Made by a program: the position numbers and the translations under genes. DNA of 64,000 nucleotides from Ceratobasidium sp. AG-K (lineage: Eukaryota; Basidiomycota; Agaricomycetes; Cantharellales; Ceratobasidiaceae): the NCBI GenBank assembly GCA_037039685.1, contig JAWNGF010000010.1, forward strand, positions 372,001-436,000, written 5' to 3'. Below the pieces are notes generated by a model. It saw only the letters and a list, made by a program, of their open reading frames with translations, searched no databases and was not told the DNA's origin. Every line of letters starts with the position of its first letter. Position 1 is the stretch's first letter. Shown piece by piece: positions 13,171 to 25,167 of the stretch.

Positions 13171-13669
13171 CTCTTGAATTGCTCCACCCTTAAGTGCTGT
13201 AGACTCTTAGGTAGGGGTGGGTTCAAAGGTCACTCAAAGGAGATGTTTGACAAGACACAACAACGGGGTTTACTGCTTGTTGTCCTCTATATATAGATCA
13301 CAAAGGGCCAAGTTATACAAACGCAACACAAGTCATAACAGATCTAACCAATCAGGAGTGTCCCATGTGAGTCATGCTGTTTGAACAGACATGACTGTAC
13401 AAAAGCACAGCTGCATGACCAGTGACAAAAGGAACACAAGAAGGTGGCAACACGCAAAACGGAAACAGAAACATGACACAAGGCAAATACAGGTGGGTGA
13501 GACAACTGCGAGTCCAATGGAGGGGGGGGGGGGGAAAAAAAGGGACTGGCTCACAACATTACTCCCTCCTTAAAGAGTCCATCTAGGGACCCGATGGGCT
13601 TTCACTTGGATCTCCAATCCTTTGCTTTGTGGCAACAAGTGCTCTTCCAGCCCTTCGTCTTCCTGATGG
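13171..13669 (-). mobile_element. Truncated family-A gypsy remnant (ORF3 tail plus LTR)
   Basis: Reading the minus strand from 13669, the sequence matches the last 20 or so codons of the ORF3 of gypsy family A (compare 60845-60910: EDEGLEEHLL, then a SK-x-EIQ tail). It continues through the polypurine stretch into an LTR starting TGTTGTGAGCCAG (13558). The LTR aligns with the 458-bp family-A LTRs at 42366 and 60953 but lacks its far ~70-90 bp and is clearly diverged. It lies directly against the broken end of a PIF1 gene. A G12 homopolymer sits at about 13521. Confidence 0.8.
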
Positions 13670-14728
13670 TAAACGAGTGCAGGGTGCTCCCCCCAATACT
13701 AATGGCGGCGATGGCAGTACTAGCAGTTACTGCAATGCTATCCTGTTCGCATTGTCGACAGCCACGGCGTAAAGCATCTACGATGCGCCTCAGAAGTACA
13801 GATTTTCCGGTCCCTGGTAACGCATTTATTAGAATCCTGGGTGGGAAGAAAGCACACAAGTAGTTTCTGCAGTTTCAGACTACTTACCCGCAGAACCAGT
13901 GAAAAAAATACTCTCGCCGGTCAAAACTCGGTCCAATATAGACTGTTGCTCGTGCGAAAGAGGATATGTGGTTGTGGAGGATTCCTCTGAGATTGGTCGG
14001 TCCAGCATCATGTTAGGTGTCTTTGATTCCAGTGCAGGGTCCTTTTCGGATGTATGGGGCTCCGATGAACCAGATCCAGATGCACCCGGGGTGGTAAGAT
14101 CGTCATGTAAATTGTTTTTCATGCCATGTTTATCAATATTGAATGCCTCAAGCAACTCATCCCAGATAACAGAGCGACTATTTTGACTGGATTCGCCGAG
14201 GCGAAATAAGGCCGCCATCTCAGGCGGAGAAGTCGGTTTTTTTGAGACCTTCGAATCGTAGCTTACACATCGAGGAGTCCTGGTAACCATGGGCCCGATT
14301 CGATCGACGCACTTAGTCGGCGAGGAGCCTGGAACTACATACGGCCAACTTGCACGAGTTCGAGCTGACGAATTCCTTGCATAAATGCATGTAGTGCAAG
14401 AAACATGAGCGTTGGACGTCATACCTGATCGAGGCGAATTCAAACTGGTATCCGCCGGTTGTGTGTCCACTCCAGTCGGCTTGCGCGCGTTGAACTGATA
14501 AGTGTCGAGCCATTGGCCAGCTTGCGCGGCCGACTCGAAAGTCTCATATTGGGCGCCTGGATAGGATTTCAGCTGGCCGTGGTAATAGAGGAAAATAATA
14601 AATCAATCTTCGGTTGATGGAGGGCAAAGCGAATTGCCACTTACCTTCTCAAGGACCTCCTCAAGAGAGCTCAGGATCATCGCCAAGGACCCCGACTTGT
14701 ATACGGCGTACCATGCATTGCATGACAT
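13670..14728 (-). pseudogene. PIF1-like helicase copy A, truncated
   Basis: Exons 14728-14645, 14572-14425, 14364-13888 and 13813 to about 13670. The first 28 residues (MSCNAWYAVYKSGSLAM...) plus exon 2 (SYPGAQYETFESAAQAGQWLDT) form an RNase H1 N-terminal (Cauli_VI-type) domain. A low-complexity linker follows, then [24 protein letters not shown] (Walker A) and ITASTAIAAISIGGSTLHSF-like motif Ia (IAVTASTAIAAIS). Right after LHSF the sequence switches to the tail of a gypsy ORF3, so motifs II-VI are lost. The part kept matches copy B exon by exon (84-nt first exon, same phases). Probably non-functional as a helicase; a short fusion product with a C-terminus from the element is possible. Confidence 0.88.
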
Positions 14729-15183
14729 TGGTAATGTGTTTAAGATGGCTGAGTTTACGATATAATATCGGGATCAGTTAAAACTAGTAAGACATGTGGT
14801 GGCCAACGTCACACGTATGCAAGCGCTCAATGTAACGTAACCCAATTCATAGCCGGGTGGCCCTGGTGGCCTATTCTTTGTCCCTCACTTCATGCAGCGT
14901 TATCTAGTTGAATACACTGGTATCAACCCCATTAACACATTAGCTTATCATTCTCCTAGACACTCATACAACCCCACTGAAACGAGTCGCTCAGATCGTC
15001 GGTATATGCGCTGCCTTGAAATCTGGGCATGCATATTAGCCGCTAATTCAGATGGTAGTCACCCGTGACTAAAGCATGCCGCGACAGATGATGGATTTAT
15101 AAATTCCCTCCCAGTAGCTGGCGTTGTCAATGACCGGGGCGTACATGGTTGAGATCAACGGTTAGAATAGACAAATGAATATA
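14729..15183. other. Spacer between helicase copies A and B
   Basis: About 455 bp between the start of copy A and the stop of copy B. No ORF or RNA gene seen; it presumably contains the promoter of copy A and the terminator of copy B. Confidence 0.5.
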
Positions 15184-18100
15184 TCACACACGATGATACA
15201 TTTGAATCGCAATCTCTTCCTCGTCGCTGCTGTTTAATTCGGGTACAGACGAAGTACTTCGGGTCACCGGAGAACTCGAACCAAGTTGTATCTCCCTGTG
15301 CTCCGCTTCTCGAAACCATCCCTGGGGCCTACTGAATTGGTTCTGACGTGAATTTACTGGCACCGAATCATACGAAACCAACGTGCGTGACCATGCAACA
15401 ACTCTGCGTACAAAGTTAGTTCGGGTTAGGGAGCACGCTACTCGATAGGCACCTAGGATGAGCGACTACTGCGGCCGAGGTGAAGTTATGAACTTCTAGC
15501 CCTTCTAGCGATGTGCAACGCGACAATGCGACGTAGGCTAAAATCTGAGTGAGCATACAGCCATGTTCAAAAGTGGCCACTCGCCTTGTCCCTTTTCAAA
15601 GGTTCCGCTCAAGTCAACCTTCACGCGATCAAGCGTTTGACCCTGCGCCTTGTGCACCTAAATAATATTCAATATATTCCCAGCGGTTTAGGTTCTGGAA
15701 GCATACCGTCAATGCCCATGCCAGTATCAACGGGACCTATAACGCGACTTGAACACACATTGTTGTAAAACCACCAAATTACAGACCTGCTCCCGGCTAG
15801 CTTGCACCTCCCCGTCAGACCGCTCTGAAGTAAACGTAAGTGGCCCCATCATAGCCCGTACACCGTTTGTAAACTGAACGATCGGCCACTTTGCACCTTC
15901 ATACGCGTAGCATTTGGCGTTTTCACGAGACTCATGCGGATCCTTCGGTTCCAGGTCGCTAACAACGCGAGTAATCGGTTGGTTTGTGGGTGCGGTGAGG
16001 CTGCCGGTCCTTGCCTCAATATACTCGTGCCCTCCATCTGGCTCGCGGGATCCTTCGGGTTCACTACTCTTTCCGTCGACTGTCTCCTCGGGTTTCGGGG
16101 GCCGGACTTGAAACGGCATACTGAAGTCCACAACCTTTCCGACCGATCCGTTTACAAGGTTAGCGAGCGGCAGGTTCTTTTGGGAGCACGCATTTATTGG
16201 CTGGCTCCATTAGATAATGGGAAAGACTTACTCGGATACACATGACTTGCGCTCCAATCTTTCAATTCGTTATTTGAGAATCGATTGTTGGGCGAAAGAG
16301 TACCACTTACCTTGAGCTGAATAGTTGGTGCGACAATACGGTCCAACATTGCCTTGCCACGTGTAGGGGTAATCTTGACCCCATGTATGTCGTACAAGTA
16401 CTTGTCCTTGCCGGTAAACGTGAAATGCCTTCCCGACAAACGATTCAGATGTCGCTGATTAGACTCGTTCACTTTCGATCGCAAAGGAAATATCTCTGTC
16501 GGTACGATTCCGTCTGAGTACACTAGTGGTCGTGATAATCCCTGGAATAGTGTCTCGGAATCTGGGGAGATTGTGCCTAGTCTCATATCGTTGAGCATCC
16601 GGATAAGCTCTGTAATTTGGCTCGGTTATTTCCCCGTCGAGAAGACAAAGTACGCATATTGGTCGCCTTACTAGGTTCTTTCTGACGGAATACTTGTGTC
16701 AAGGTGATCATGTTAGGGATCGCTCTGCTCCAGGAATAAGCCTGGAATGCAAATCTAACCGGAATGCCAAGCTCGGATTGATCGTTGTCCGGAACCGGCG
16801 GCAGTTGAAAAAAATCCCCACATACGACAAGCTAAACAAAGGCAATGTATTAGGCCTTCGAATCGTTCCTGCCGATCCTGTATACCTGAATACCGCCAAA
16901 CGGCTCGTTGCTTTTCCTGACCGATCGGGATATAGCCTCCAAGTTGTCAAACCACCCAGCATCCACCATGGAAACTACGCGAAAAAGAATCAGTAAAGCC
17001 AAGCCGCGTGTCTACTCACCGACTTGCTCTCGTCAATAATCAATACTCGAGTTTCCCTCCACCGTGCAGGGACACCTCGACTCTTCCAAGCTCTCGCGAT
17101 CAGTGCTTCAGTCGTCTGGTTTCCCAGCCCAACACCTGCCATAGATTCATGAATGCTCCCCAAATAAACGACCAGCTCACCAGCGAACGAATGCAACGTC
17201 TGGCCGCCAATATTAACAGCCGCGATGCCAGTGCTTGCTGTTACAACGACACTCTCTGACGGGCCACCCAGAGCCTTGATAATTTCTCGTAGGAGAACAG
17301 ATTTCCCGGTCCCTATCCACCGCCCAGTTAGCACTTTGCTGAAGCTTTTATAGTAATACAGCCTTTGTCCGAGTGATACGTACCCGCCGAACCCGTAAAA
17401 AAGACACTTTCACCGGCCCGAACTCGACTCAGTACGTGCTGCTGCTCTTGTGAAAGGACAATTTCGGTCGGTGGTTGGACACTAGGAACAGGCACTGTAG
17501 TGGCAACGGCGCTGTCACAGTCGGAGGAAGGGTTTCCCACACGCGGTGATAGTTGTGACGCTTCTGGTCGTGAGGAAGTCGGAGGAGTTGGGCTTGGAGG
17601 GTCTTCGTACGAGAGTCCACCCTCTGGAGGAAAATCTTCCGAAGGATACGAGTAGTTTGAAGAAATATCTGAGGCTATGTCCCTTAGTTCATTCTCCATT
17701 TCCGTAGCCGCAAAAACGTCTTCCACAATCTCCGGTCCAGTATGATCTTCCCAGTCGTTTTCCGCAAAGGCGTATATATCGGTGTCGCGCATGTCAACGT
17801 CCTCTTCGCCCATATCATCCAAGTCGTACTCAGAGTCGGCGGGATCAGAGGAGTTTTCAGACTCCAGAGGGAAAGCGCCGGGTATCTGAGGAGGTTCGGT
17901 GGGTCGCCCAGCTTTTCGTAGTGCCCTAGCTATTGTCATTCGGTCCACCGTTTTGACCGGCGAGGAAGAATCGGGGATATTATAAGATGAAGATGTGCGA
18001 ATTCTACCTTGATTTTCCATTGTAAATTGAACGGTTACAAATAGTCGGTGATCATCGGACACCATACCTGAGCGGGGCGAATCTGGGCCAGATTTTGTTG

Positions 18101-18373
18101 GACGTGTAGCATTCGCTGTAGTCAACATTTGGGTTGAGGTGGATTGGCGAGTGTCGAGCCATCGACCAGCTCCTTCTGCAGAGGAAAAACTCTTTACGTG
18201 AGCATCTGGATGAGATTCAAGCTGAGATGAGTTATGAGAAAAATCCGTTTAATGGCCGACGGAGTTCTGGATCAAACAAGCTTACTCACGACATGCTGGA
18301 CCTCGGCAAGCGACCTAAATGTTGCTGCCAAGGACCCCGAGTCATACACAGCGTACCATGCCTCGCACGACAT
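15184..18373 (-). CDS. PIF1-like DNA helicase copy B with RNase H1-type N-terminal domain
   Basis: Intact gene of 14 exons: 18373-18290, 18221-18068, 18007-17384, 17312-17181, 17135-17028, 16974-16886, 16831-16672, 16609-16311, 16258-16232, 16176-15787, 15736-15707, 15657-15585, 15537-15453 and 15403-15184. They sum to 2475 nt (824 aa) with consistent phases. Residues 1-60 ([15 protein letters not shown]..., [21 protein letters not shown]) form an RNase H1 N-terminal/Cauli_VI-like hybrid-binding domain. An acidic linker covers about 90-270. Helicase motifs follow: Walker [12 protein letters not shown] (~285), IDEISMVD (~366), [11 protein letters not shown] (~398), [16 protein letters not shown] (~700) and [15 protein letters not shown] (~724). 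Two introns use GC donors (after 17028 and 15585). A 5'-3' helicase role is family knowledge; binding of RNA-DNA hybrids by the N-terminus is inference. Confidence 0.92.
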
Positions 18374-18753
18374 CAACAGAATTCCCAAGAAAAGCTTAGA
18401 GCCACGATCCAATCTGGAAGTCCAGGTGAGACACGAGGTGGCGGTTGATGTTACGAGCAGCCCCAGTACCTGTAACGTAATGTTGCCACTCGCCAGCTTG
18501 ATGAGTCATTAGATATCCACTGAAGTTCCTCGGCATGGCTGGGGAATGCGAACATGACGAAATAAGGTATCCCAATCGATGCAGGACAACCATGAATGGT
18601 ATGATATCGCGAGGGTTTACTTCAAAATCATGGGTGCGTAAAAATAGAATGTGCAACTTCATCTCATCCCTTAACATAAATGATAGGTCTATGTCTGAGC
18701 CATATCTAGAGCAAGCCAGGCAAAAGGAAACCGCAGAACGCGGAGCTCCCACC

Positions 18754-21089
18754 CTATCCCACGCTCGTTCTCCCTTTTCGAACAGGTTTTTTCACATACG
18801 GGTTCAATGATATAAGTTGCTTCGACCATCTTTGCACACTATAACCAGCATAAATGAGTGTGTACGCCTCACGTTGATTGCCAACCCACCGAGGATGCGC
18901 AACTATTGCGGTTTTTGAAAAGTTGTATACCTCTAAGCCCTCCAACGATGTGCATCTTGACAAGGCTACATAAGCTGCATAATGGGCGGTTAGTGACGTC
19001 CTCGTGGGGCCTGAATGATTCACCTTGTCCTTTTTCAAATGTACGCTCGAGATCTATCTTGACACGATCCAGGGTTTGACCTTGAGATTTATGAACCTAG
19101 CAAGTCCGGTCAGCGTATATTCACAATTTGCTCGTCCGGCTAACCGTCAAGGCCCATGAAAGTATGAGCGGAACCTAGAGACAGTATAAATTACAATGGA
19201 GGGGCGTCAAGACCTCGACACACCTGCACTCGTTTGACTTCTATCATCTCCTTCTTGTTTTCAACGGTAAACGCGACTGGTCCTAGCAACGCTCGCATAC
19301 CATCTGGAAATTCGACAACCGGCCATTCGCTATTCTCATACCTCGCCGGACCGAACGCTCGCTTTTCTGGATCGGGCTCAAAGCTGCTAATCACAGCCCA
19401 CTGCGAGCGGCGTCTCATCGCAACCTTAAAGTCCCTTGGGCGCATGAACCCGATAACACGCCCGGTCGATCCATTTACGATCCCTATTCCCTGAACGTTC
19501 TATTTCCGAAGTTAGGCCGTCCGAGCGATGGTTCCGAGTCTACTCACACGAAGGCACATCACATTGGCTCCAACCTATAAACCGTTCAGAGACATCCGAA
19601 TAACCTGGTCAAACACCAACCTTGAGTTTCAGGCGCTTTGGCACAACCATCCGGTTCAATAGATCTGAAGCCCGCTCCACTGAGAGCCTCTCCTTATCTT
19701 CATCCACCCCTAGCCAGTCCTCGGCATCGAAAGAGTATGATTCCCCAGGCAGTTCCATTAACCTTCGTCTATTCGCATGATCCGCTTGTGAGCGCAATGG
19801 GTAGATTTCTGTAGGACCTATCCCATCTGCATACTCGACAGGACGAGCTAGGCTGCGTAATATTTGAGCAGACTCGTCGGAAACCACGCCGATGCGAGCG
19901 TCATTTAGGATCTTGACGAGCTCTATAGCCAGTCAATCGCAATTCACATAGGGATTAGCAGTACATACTCGGATCCTTTTGCCGAAAGACTTCAGTAAGC
20001 GTAATACTCGTCTGGATACACTTGTCCCAGCTCCACGAGTCAAATACAAACGATGCGGGAGCGTCGGTCACTTCCCGATTGGGTACCGGTGGCAATTGGA
20101 AAAAGTCGCCACAAATGACCAGCTGCCAACCGTCAGTCGGGTCTGTTCTCGAACCACGAGCCGAATTACTCACCTGCAGCCCCCAAATGGCTTGCGATTC
20201 TTCCGAATTTTCCGGGCAATTTCTTCCAAGCAATCGAACCAAGTGGCATCGACCATGGACACTTGTACTATGAATACTCGGCCCACAATGTAACGGGAAA
20301 CCCTACCTTCGTCGATGATTAGTGTCTTTGCCTTGCGCCACCTTGCCTCGGCAGTCCACCTGACTCTTTGGACTAGTTTCTCGATCGGCGCATTACCCAG
20401 TCCGGCACCTGATGGAACTTGAATTAAATCACATCGATACCCGAGTTACATACCAGCAAACGAATGCAACGTTTGACCACCAATGTTTACCGCTGCAATC
20501 CCAGTGCTCGCAGTAACTACAACCTCGTCCGACGGGCCTCCTAGTGCTTCGATGATCGCTCGGAGCAGGACCGATTTCCCCGTTCCTAATCGGCGTTAGA
20601 GACAATAATAATTCACAAGATATGAACCCACCTGCAGAACCTGTAAAAAACACACTCTCCTTGTTTTCGACGACCTTTTTCAAAACGCGATTCTGCTCCT
20701 CAGAAAGCGTTGGTCGAGAATATTCAGACGGGAAAAGCTTGTCGGGCCAAATAACTTCTTCGTCAAAGTAATTCGTATATCGAGGTGCGTGGCTGGGCTT
20801 CGGGCGTTGCCTCTGGGTAAGCTCTCCCTTTGACAAGAGTTGTTGAGTGGGAGCAAGTTGAGATAGTTGCCTAGTGCATGTCGAGGTATGGAAGAAGTGG
20901 GTCGATGAGGGGATCGCTGGTCTGTGTGCACTTGATTGTTGGCTGCGAATATTCTGCAGCTTGGCTTCAGACGAGCAGGCTATCAATAGTTATCTTGCGG
21001 TTTTGAATATGAAGCCTACCTTGGCCTAAAATATACGAAGATTTGGGCACTGCGCTAAACGCTCGTGCGAGTAACCCGCTTCTGTACAT
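18754..21089 (-). pseudogene. PIF1-like helicase copy C, apparent 1-nt frameshift
   Basis: Twelve exons: 21089-21020, 20979-20632, 20585-20454, 20408-20307, 20261-20174, 20122-19969, 19922-19621, 19574-19548, 19499-19224, 19174-19145, 19096-19024 and 18974-18754. All helicase motifs are present: [50 protein letters not shown] and [15 protein letters not shown]. Exon 5 is 88 nt where copy B has 89, leaving the frame one base short before the VICGDFF exon. The missing base lies at or near the C5/G5 run at 20180-20184, so a real deletion or a base-calling error are both possible. The N-terminus differs from copies A and B: MYRSGLLARAFSAVPKSS is short, basic and hydroxylated, like a mitochondrial presequence, and the RNase H1-type domain is absent. 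If the frame is intact the product is about 607 aa. Confidence 0.85.
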
Positions 21090-21758
21090 CGATGCATAGA
21101 GCACTGAACCAAGAATAGGTGCGCTTGCATAAGTTTGTTTTGTCGATCTGATACATGTTAAACAGCCATCCGGTCAAGCAGTCAATACAACACACCTAGT
21201 TATATGTCCAATTGTTCCAATGCGCATCGGTTGTGGTAACATCCAAGTCTCTTCAGCATGCCGATGCGAAACCGCTCATGCGCACGATCGACGTTGATTT
21301 CATCTTGGATGAATATTTGCTGGTCATGTGACCTTTTCTCAGTCACGTGGCCGGATCCCATGGGCGTTTTCAACCCAAGTCAAAAGTCTGAGTAGCTCAT
21401 TCGAGATGTGGAGTAACTGGAGGGCGTTAATTACCGTCCTCGAGGGATTATGATCCTTCGAGCGTCTCGGATTACCAGCTACGATGACAGAATACTCTAG
21501 GCTATCCAGAGTGGCCTAACTACACTGTCCAGCGCTCAAGGCTCGTATACCAGGGTGCTTACGAAGCGCATGTACCCACACATCTAAACAAGTCTTGCGG
21601 CGCGAACAGCCGGGTCCCGAACGTAGCATGAGAATTTCATTTGTTGTGAGGTAATGCCAAACGGGGCTTAGATTTCTTGAATTTATTTCTAAGAGGAAAT
21701 GTTTGTGCATACCTAATACCCTTCGTTTATAGCTTGTTCGTGGCTTGCTGAGGTCAGA
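21090..21758. other. Intergenic, nothing recognised
   Basis: Divergent spacer between helicase copy C (-) and the next gene (+). No ORF with family features and no RNA gene seen. Confidence 0.5.
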
Positions 21759-23211
21759 ATGATGGCTCCGATGAACCCCGAGCGCATGTGTAATCTATCC
21801 GCGCACTCTACTTACCCGTTTGCGATCGAGCTAGTAAATTTAATCTCGTGGTTTCGCCAAGAGTCCGAACGGCGTAATGTAGCGTTAGATATCACCCATA
21901 GTAAGTCTCAGGATCTTATCACACTGGGTCGACAATTCAGCTTTTACTGCATCCCCTCCTAAACTCCCCTTCCTGCGTTTCAGGGTCAATGGCGCACGGG
22001 AGATGCCCATTTATAGCTGAAAGGTACGTCGAAATGCTGATAGCAACGCATACTCATTCTCATCCGACTAGTTTAGTATGGTTGGCTCCGCTGATCTAAC
22101 CGCGATAAGTATTCTGCCTCAAATGCTATGTGCACAGCTTCTCCCGCAGCGAATAAAGCCGGCTCTAGACACTATGCTCTTCCAACAATCCACAAATCCC
22201 CCCCCCCCCGCTTCGATCGCTCAACTTATCCAAGGTTCTGCTCCATGTTGGACAAGCTAACAACACTGTTCCGTGCCATGGGCCTCCCAGGCTTCTCGGA
22301 TATATTCTACGCAATGGACGATACAGTTGTATTAGTACGCCTGGGTGCTCGTTTCAGAAGCCTTCAGCTAATTCCGACAACCCGACCTGGTTTTAGGGCG
22401 ATTTGAACTCTCAACGTACTTCTCTGTCCAACCACATTGACGATATTCAGTCCGCTGTCCACCCATACGACACTTTCAATAGGCAGAACGTCCGGACAGA
22501 ACCTGAGTTTGACTATTCGTTCACTGCCTTCCAGAGGCAAGCTCCCCATCCTTCCCTAAAGTAGTCCGCTCTAATTTAACTCGACGATAGTGACATGAAA
22601 GCCGCAAGCAATCTACTGCATGGAGAAAGCTCCAGGCAAGGCTCCCCTTTCAAGCTGTTTGACGTTAATCGTGTCCTCCTTCAAATCGATGCGGCGAGCG
22701 AACGTGTCAACCGTGCCGTCCAGAAGCACAATGTGCGCACGTTATCTGGTGCCTAGTACCGCTGTGGCTGATAATACCCATCGTACAGGTCAACTCGATC
22801 ACAAAAATCAGGTCTGAACTCCAAGCACTAGACGAATACGCATTGCAAATTCACAGGCTCAGTGAACGCCTCCAAGCCTGTGAACTGAGCAACTCGATTC
22901 TCCGAAATACTCTCGAGTCATTGAAACAATACCCTCAAGCACTGATTGATCGGGCATATATTCTTTGGGAAAGTATACCGTCCTTCGCGATTAGATGGCA
23001 AACGCCATTTTACGAGACCCAGGCGCCGGATGGCACTAATCGGTTCGAAATCTACAACCCCCCATCTGCAAATAGACATGCAAGACGCCACATCATGGAC
23101 TGGGAGCGCGCGCGTGGCATACAGCCCGACCTTTGGGACGACTGTCATAATGGCCTTGCCTATTATGCATGGGTGAGTGTAGGGCCACCGTTGGCCAATT
23201 ACAGGTGCTGA
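21759..23211 (+). CDS. Unknown coiled-coil protein, multi-exon
   Basis: Coding blocks on the plus strand begin with MMAPMNPERMCNLSAHSTY (21759 to about 21901, donor GTAAGT). A short exon SMAHGRCPFIAER follows (about 21985-22023). Later blocks lie near 22078-22330, 22400-22560, 22592-22745 and 22801-23211. The later blocks read DIQSAVHPYDTFNRQNV, KAASNLLHGESSRQGSPF and ELQALDEYALQIHRLSERLQ; the last continues as a heptad-like coiled coil before a W-rich end (DWERARGIQPDLWDD). A C11 run at 22199-22209 lies within the third block, where the reading frame is ambiguous. No known family recognised. Junctions are approximate. Confidence 0.5.
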
Positions 23212-25167
23212 AGCACTCCTGCTACCAGAGCATTAGCTTGTTGTGGACCAGGTGTACTACTTCGATCATCGACACATTTGGTAGATCCTTGGACTCTTAT
23301 ACTTTGATGCGCGCATGGTGCTCCCGTTCGCGCATATGGGTATACACCGTCCGGAGTGCATAATCTTGTGTCAAGTAACGAATCGCTCTCTGAATTCTTG
23401 AACTCGAGAGCTGTATTAAATGCAAGTTGATATGGCGTTGGTCGGACTGCTAATCAAAAAGAGGCGCGAAAAAAACAGCTGAAATGAGACTCATACCGAT
23501 GCCCGGTGTTTCACGAAACTCGCACCAATACCCCACCACCGGATTACTGTTAAGCCGTTGGGAATCCCGACTCACTCTACTGCTCCTGAGGCTCAGAATA
23601 TTCAGAAAGGGGGAGATAAGCGCAGTTTGGGACTCTAGGTGATTTGAAAGACGACAATTACTAGGATTTGTTTCATGAATATTCGAATATGGAGTGACAC
23701 CAGAGTGTGGCCATGCATCCTAGCTATAGGCCGAATAGCAAGCAACTATACATATACGTCGGACTGTTTTGTATGATCTGAATCAATCCACGCAACGTCC
23801 AAATCTCTTTATTATGCCCAAGGATAACTACAGTACTCATTCGCGCAACAGGCGCTCATTTTTCCTGGATTATCCTCAAGAGAGCTCTGCAAATCAGGTG
23901 ACTGAGCTACATCACGTGCCCGTTTCTCACACCTTGCCCTCTGAGCTCGCCTCGCATTCACCGTCAGAGTTTGCCACGTTCCGTCTACTGCCTCTTTGTT
24001 ACACTCTCGCACTGTATTTCGACTCGGCTTCAATTCTAATAGGGTCGCCTCAAGTTCCCCAACTATCCCCCACTACCGTATCTTACCTTCTTGAGCGCCT
24101 TTTCTATGTGCTCCGACTCTATTCGAGTACATCTCTCAGCGCCAGCATATTTGCGCCTACCTCGAAACCTAATCACCGTTCATATCGGGACCAATAACTC
24201 TATGAGATCCCCTCGAAATTTTGGACGAATGTACTCGTACGTTGCTTCCGGGCGTCCAATCGCTGGAAGTATACACAAGCTCTGGATCATGAGCGTGATT
24301 TGACAGTACGTAGACCGTGTAACGTCGGTCGGCTTTGTTTTGTAACAAAAGTCTCGTACATACCAGTAACTGAAGGGTACAGTGCACACATACTGGGAAC
24401 GGACACGTGGACCTAGCTTCCTTGTCGCCGTTACTAAAACTCCTAGCGAGCCTGCACTCTTCGTCGTATGGAGTATTGGGTAACCCTGGTACTCGAGCCG
24501 TATTTGGTATGGTCAAGCTCACGAGTCTGATGATCAACTTTTATAGTCGTCCCTGGATGATCTGAAGGAGAACGCTCGGCAACGGTCTTGCATCTGGAGG
24601 TAAATTTTTGTTGTTATGCTGGTTGACAGATGAGTCTGGACCGAGCTCGCCGATCGCAAAGCAAGCGAAATACAGATTACCAAACCGGGAGTCGACCGTC
24701 GTCGTCGGAGCCGCAAGTCAAATCCACTGGATTCGGAGCGTCATCCTGAGTCGGAACAGACTACAAAGGGCAAGCAATTACCAGGACGATGACTGGAGGC
24801 ATGGTAATTGTGTCGCGAGTGGGGGACAACGGAGCGATTTTACCGACGCTATTTTGGGATTGTATGCGCGTCGATCAGGATCCAGTGGCAGGCAGCTCCG
24901 CCAAAATGCCGATCGCGGACGAATCCATAGGCCAAGCCCACTTTGGCTGACAGGCGGACAGATGTCAACGGTATTCAACCCAGCGGTGGTGCAGCGGGAG
25001 GCTGAAAATTGAGAAGTAAAACATCTGGGGCTAGAAGTGCCAGCACATGTCGCGCAGCGGCGCAGAAGAAGCCGTGGGGGCGGGTGATCCGGTGCATCCG
25101 GGCGGGGTCCGATGTTGGGCCGGATGCATCCGGACTAGTGTCAGGGATTTCCGGCGTTGTTGGAGCA
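23212..25167. other. Long stretch without a recognised gene
   Basis: Several open frames of 60-140 codons occur on both strands (for example 23769-24197 +, 24537-24169 -). They overlap one another, lack family motifs and show no consistent exon chain. I see no repeat or element signature. The last part presumably holds the promoter of the RING-PH-VWA gene. Confidence 0.45.

Noticed and set aside
13594..21089. Helitron transposon (because of the PIF1-type helicases)
   Set aside because: No Rep/HUH nuclease motif, no CTRR hairpin end and no TC..CTRR borders found. The genes have 12-14 introns, unlike Helitron RepHel.
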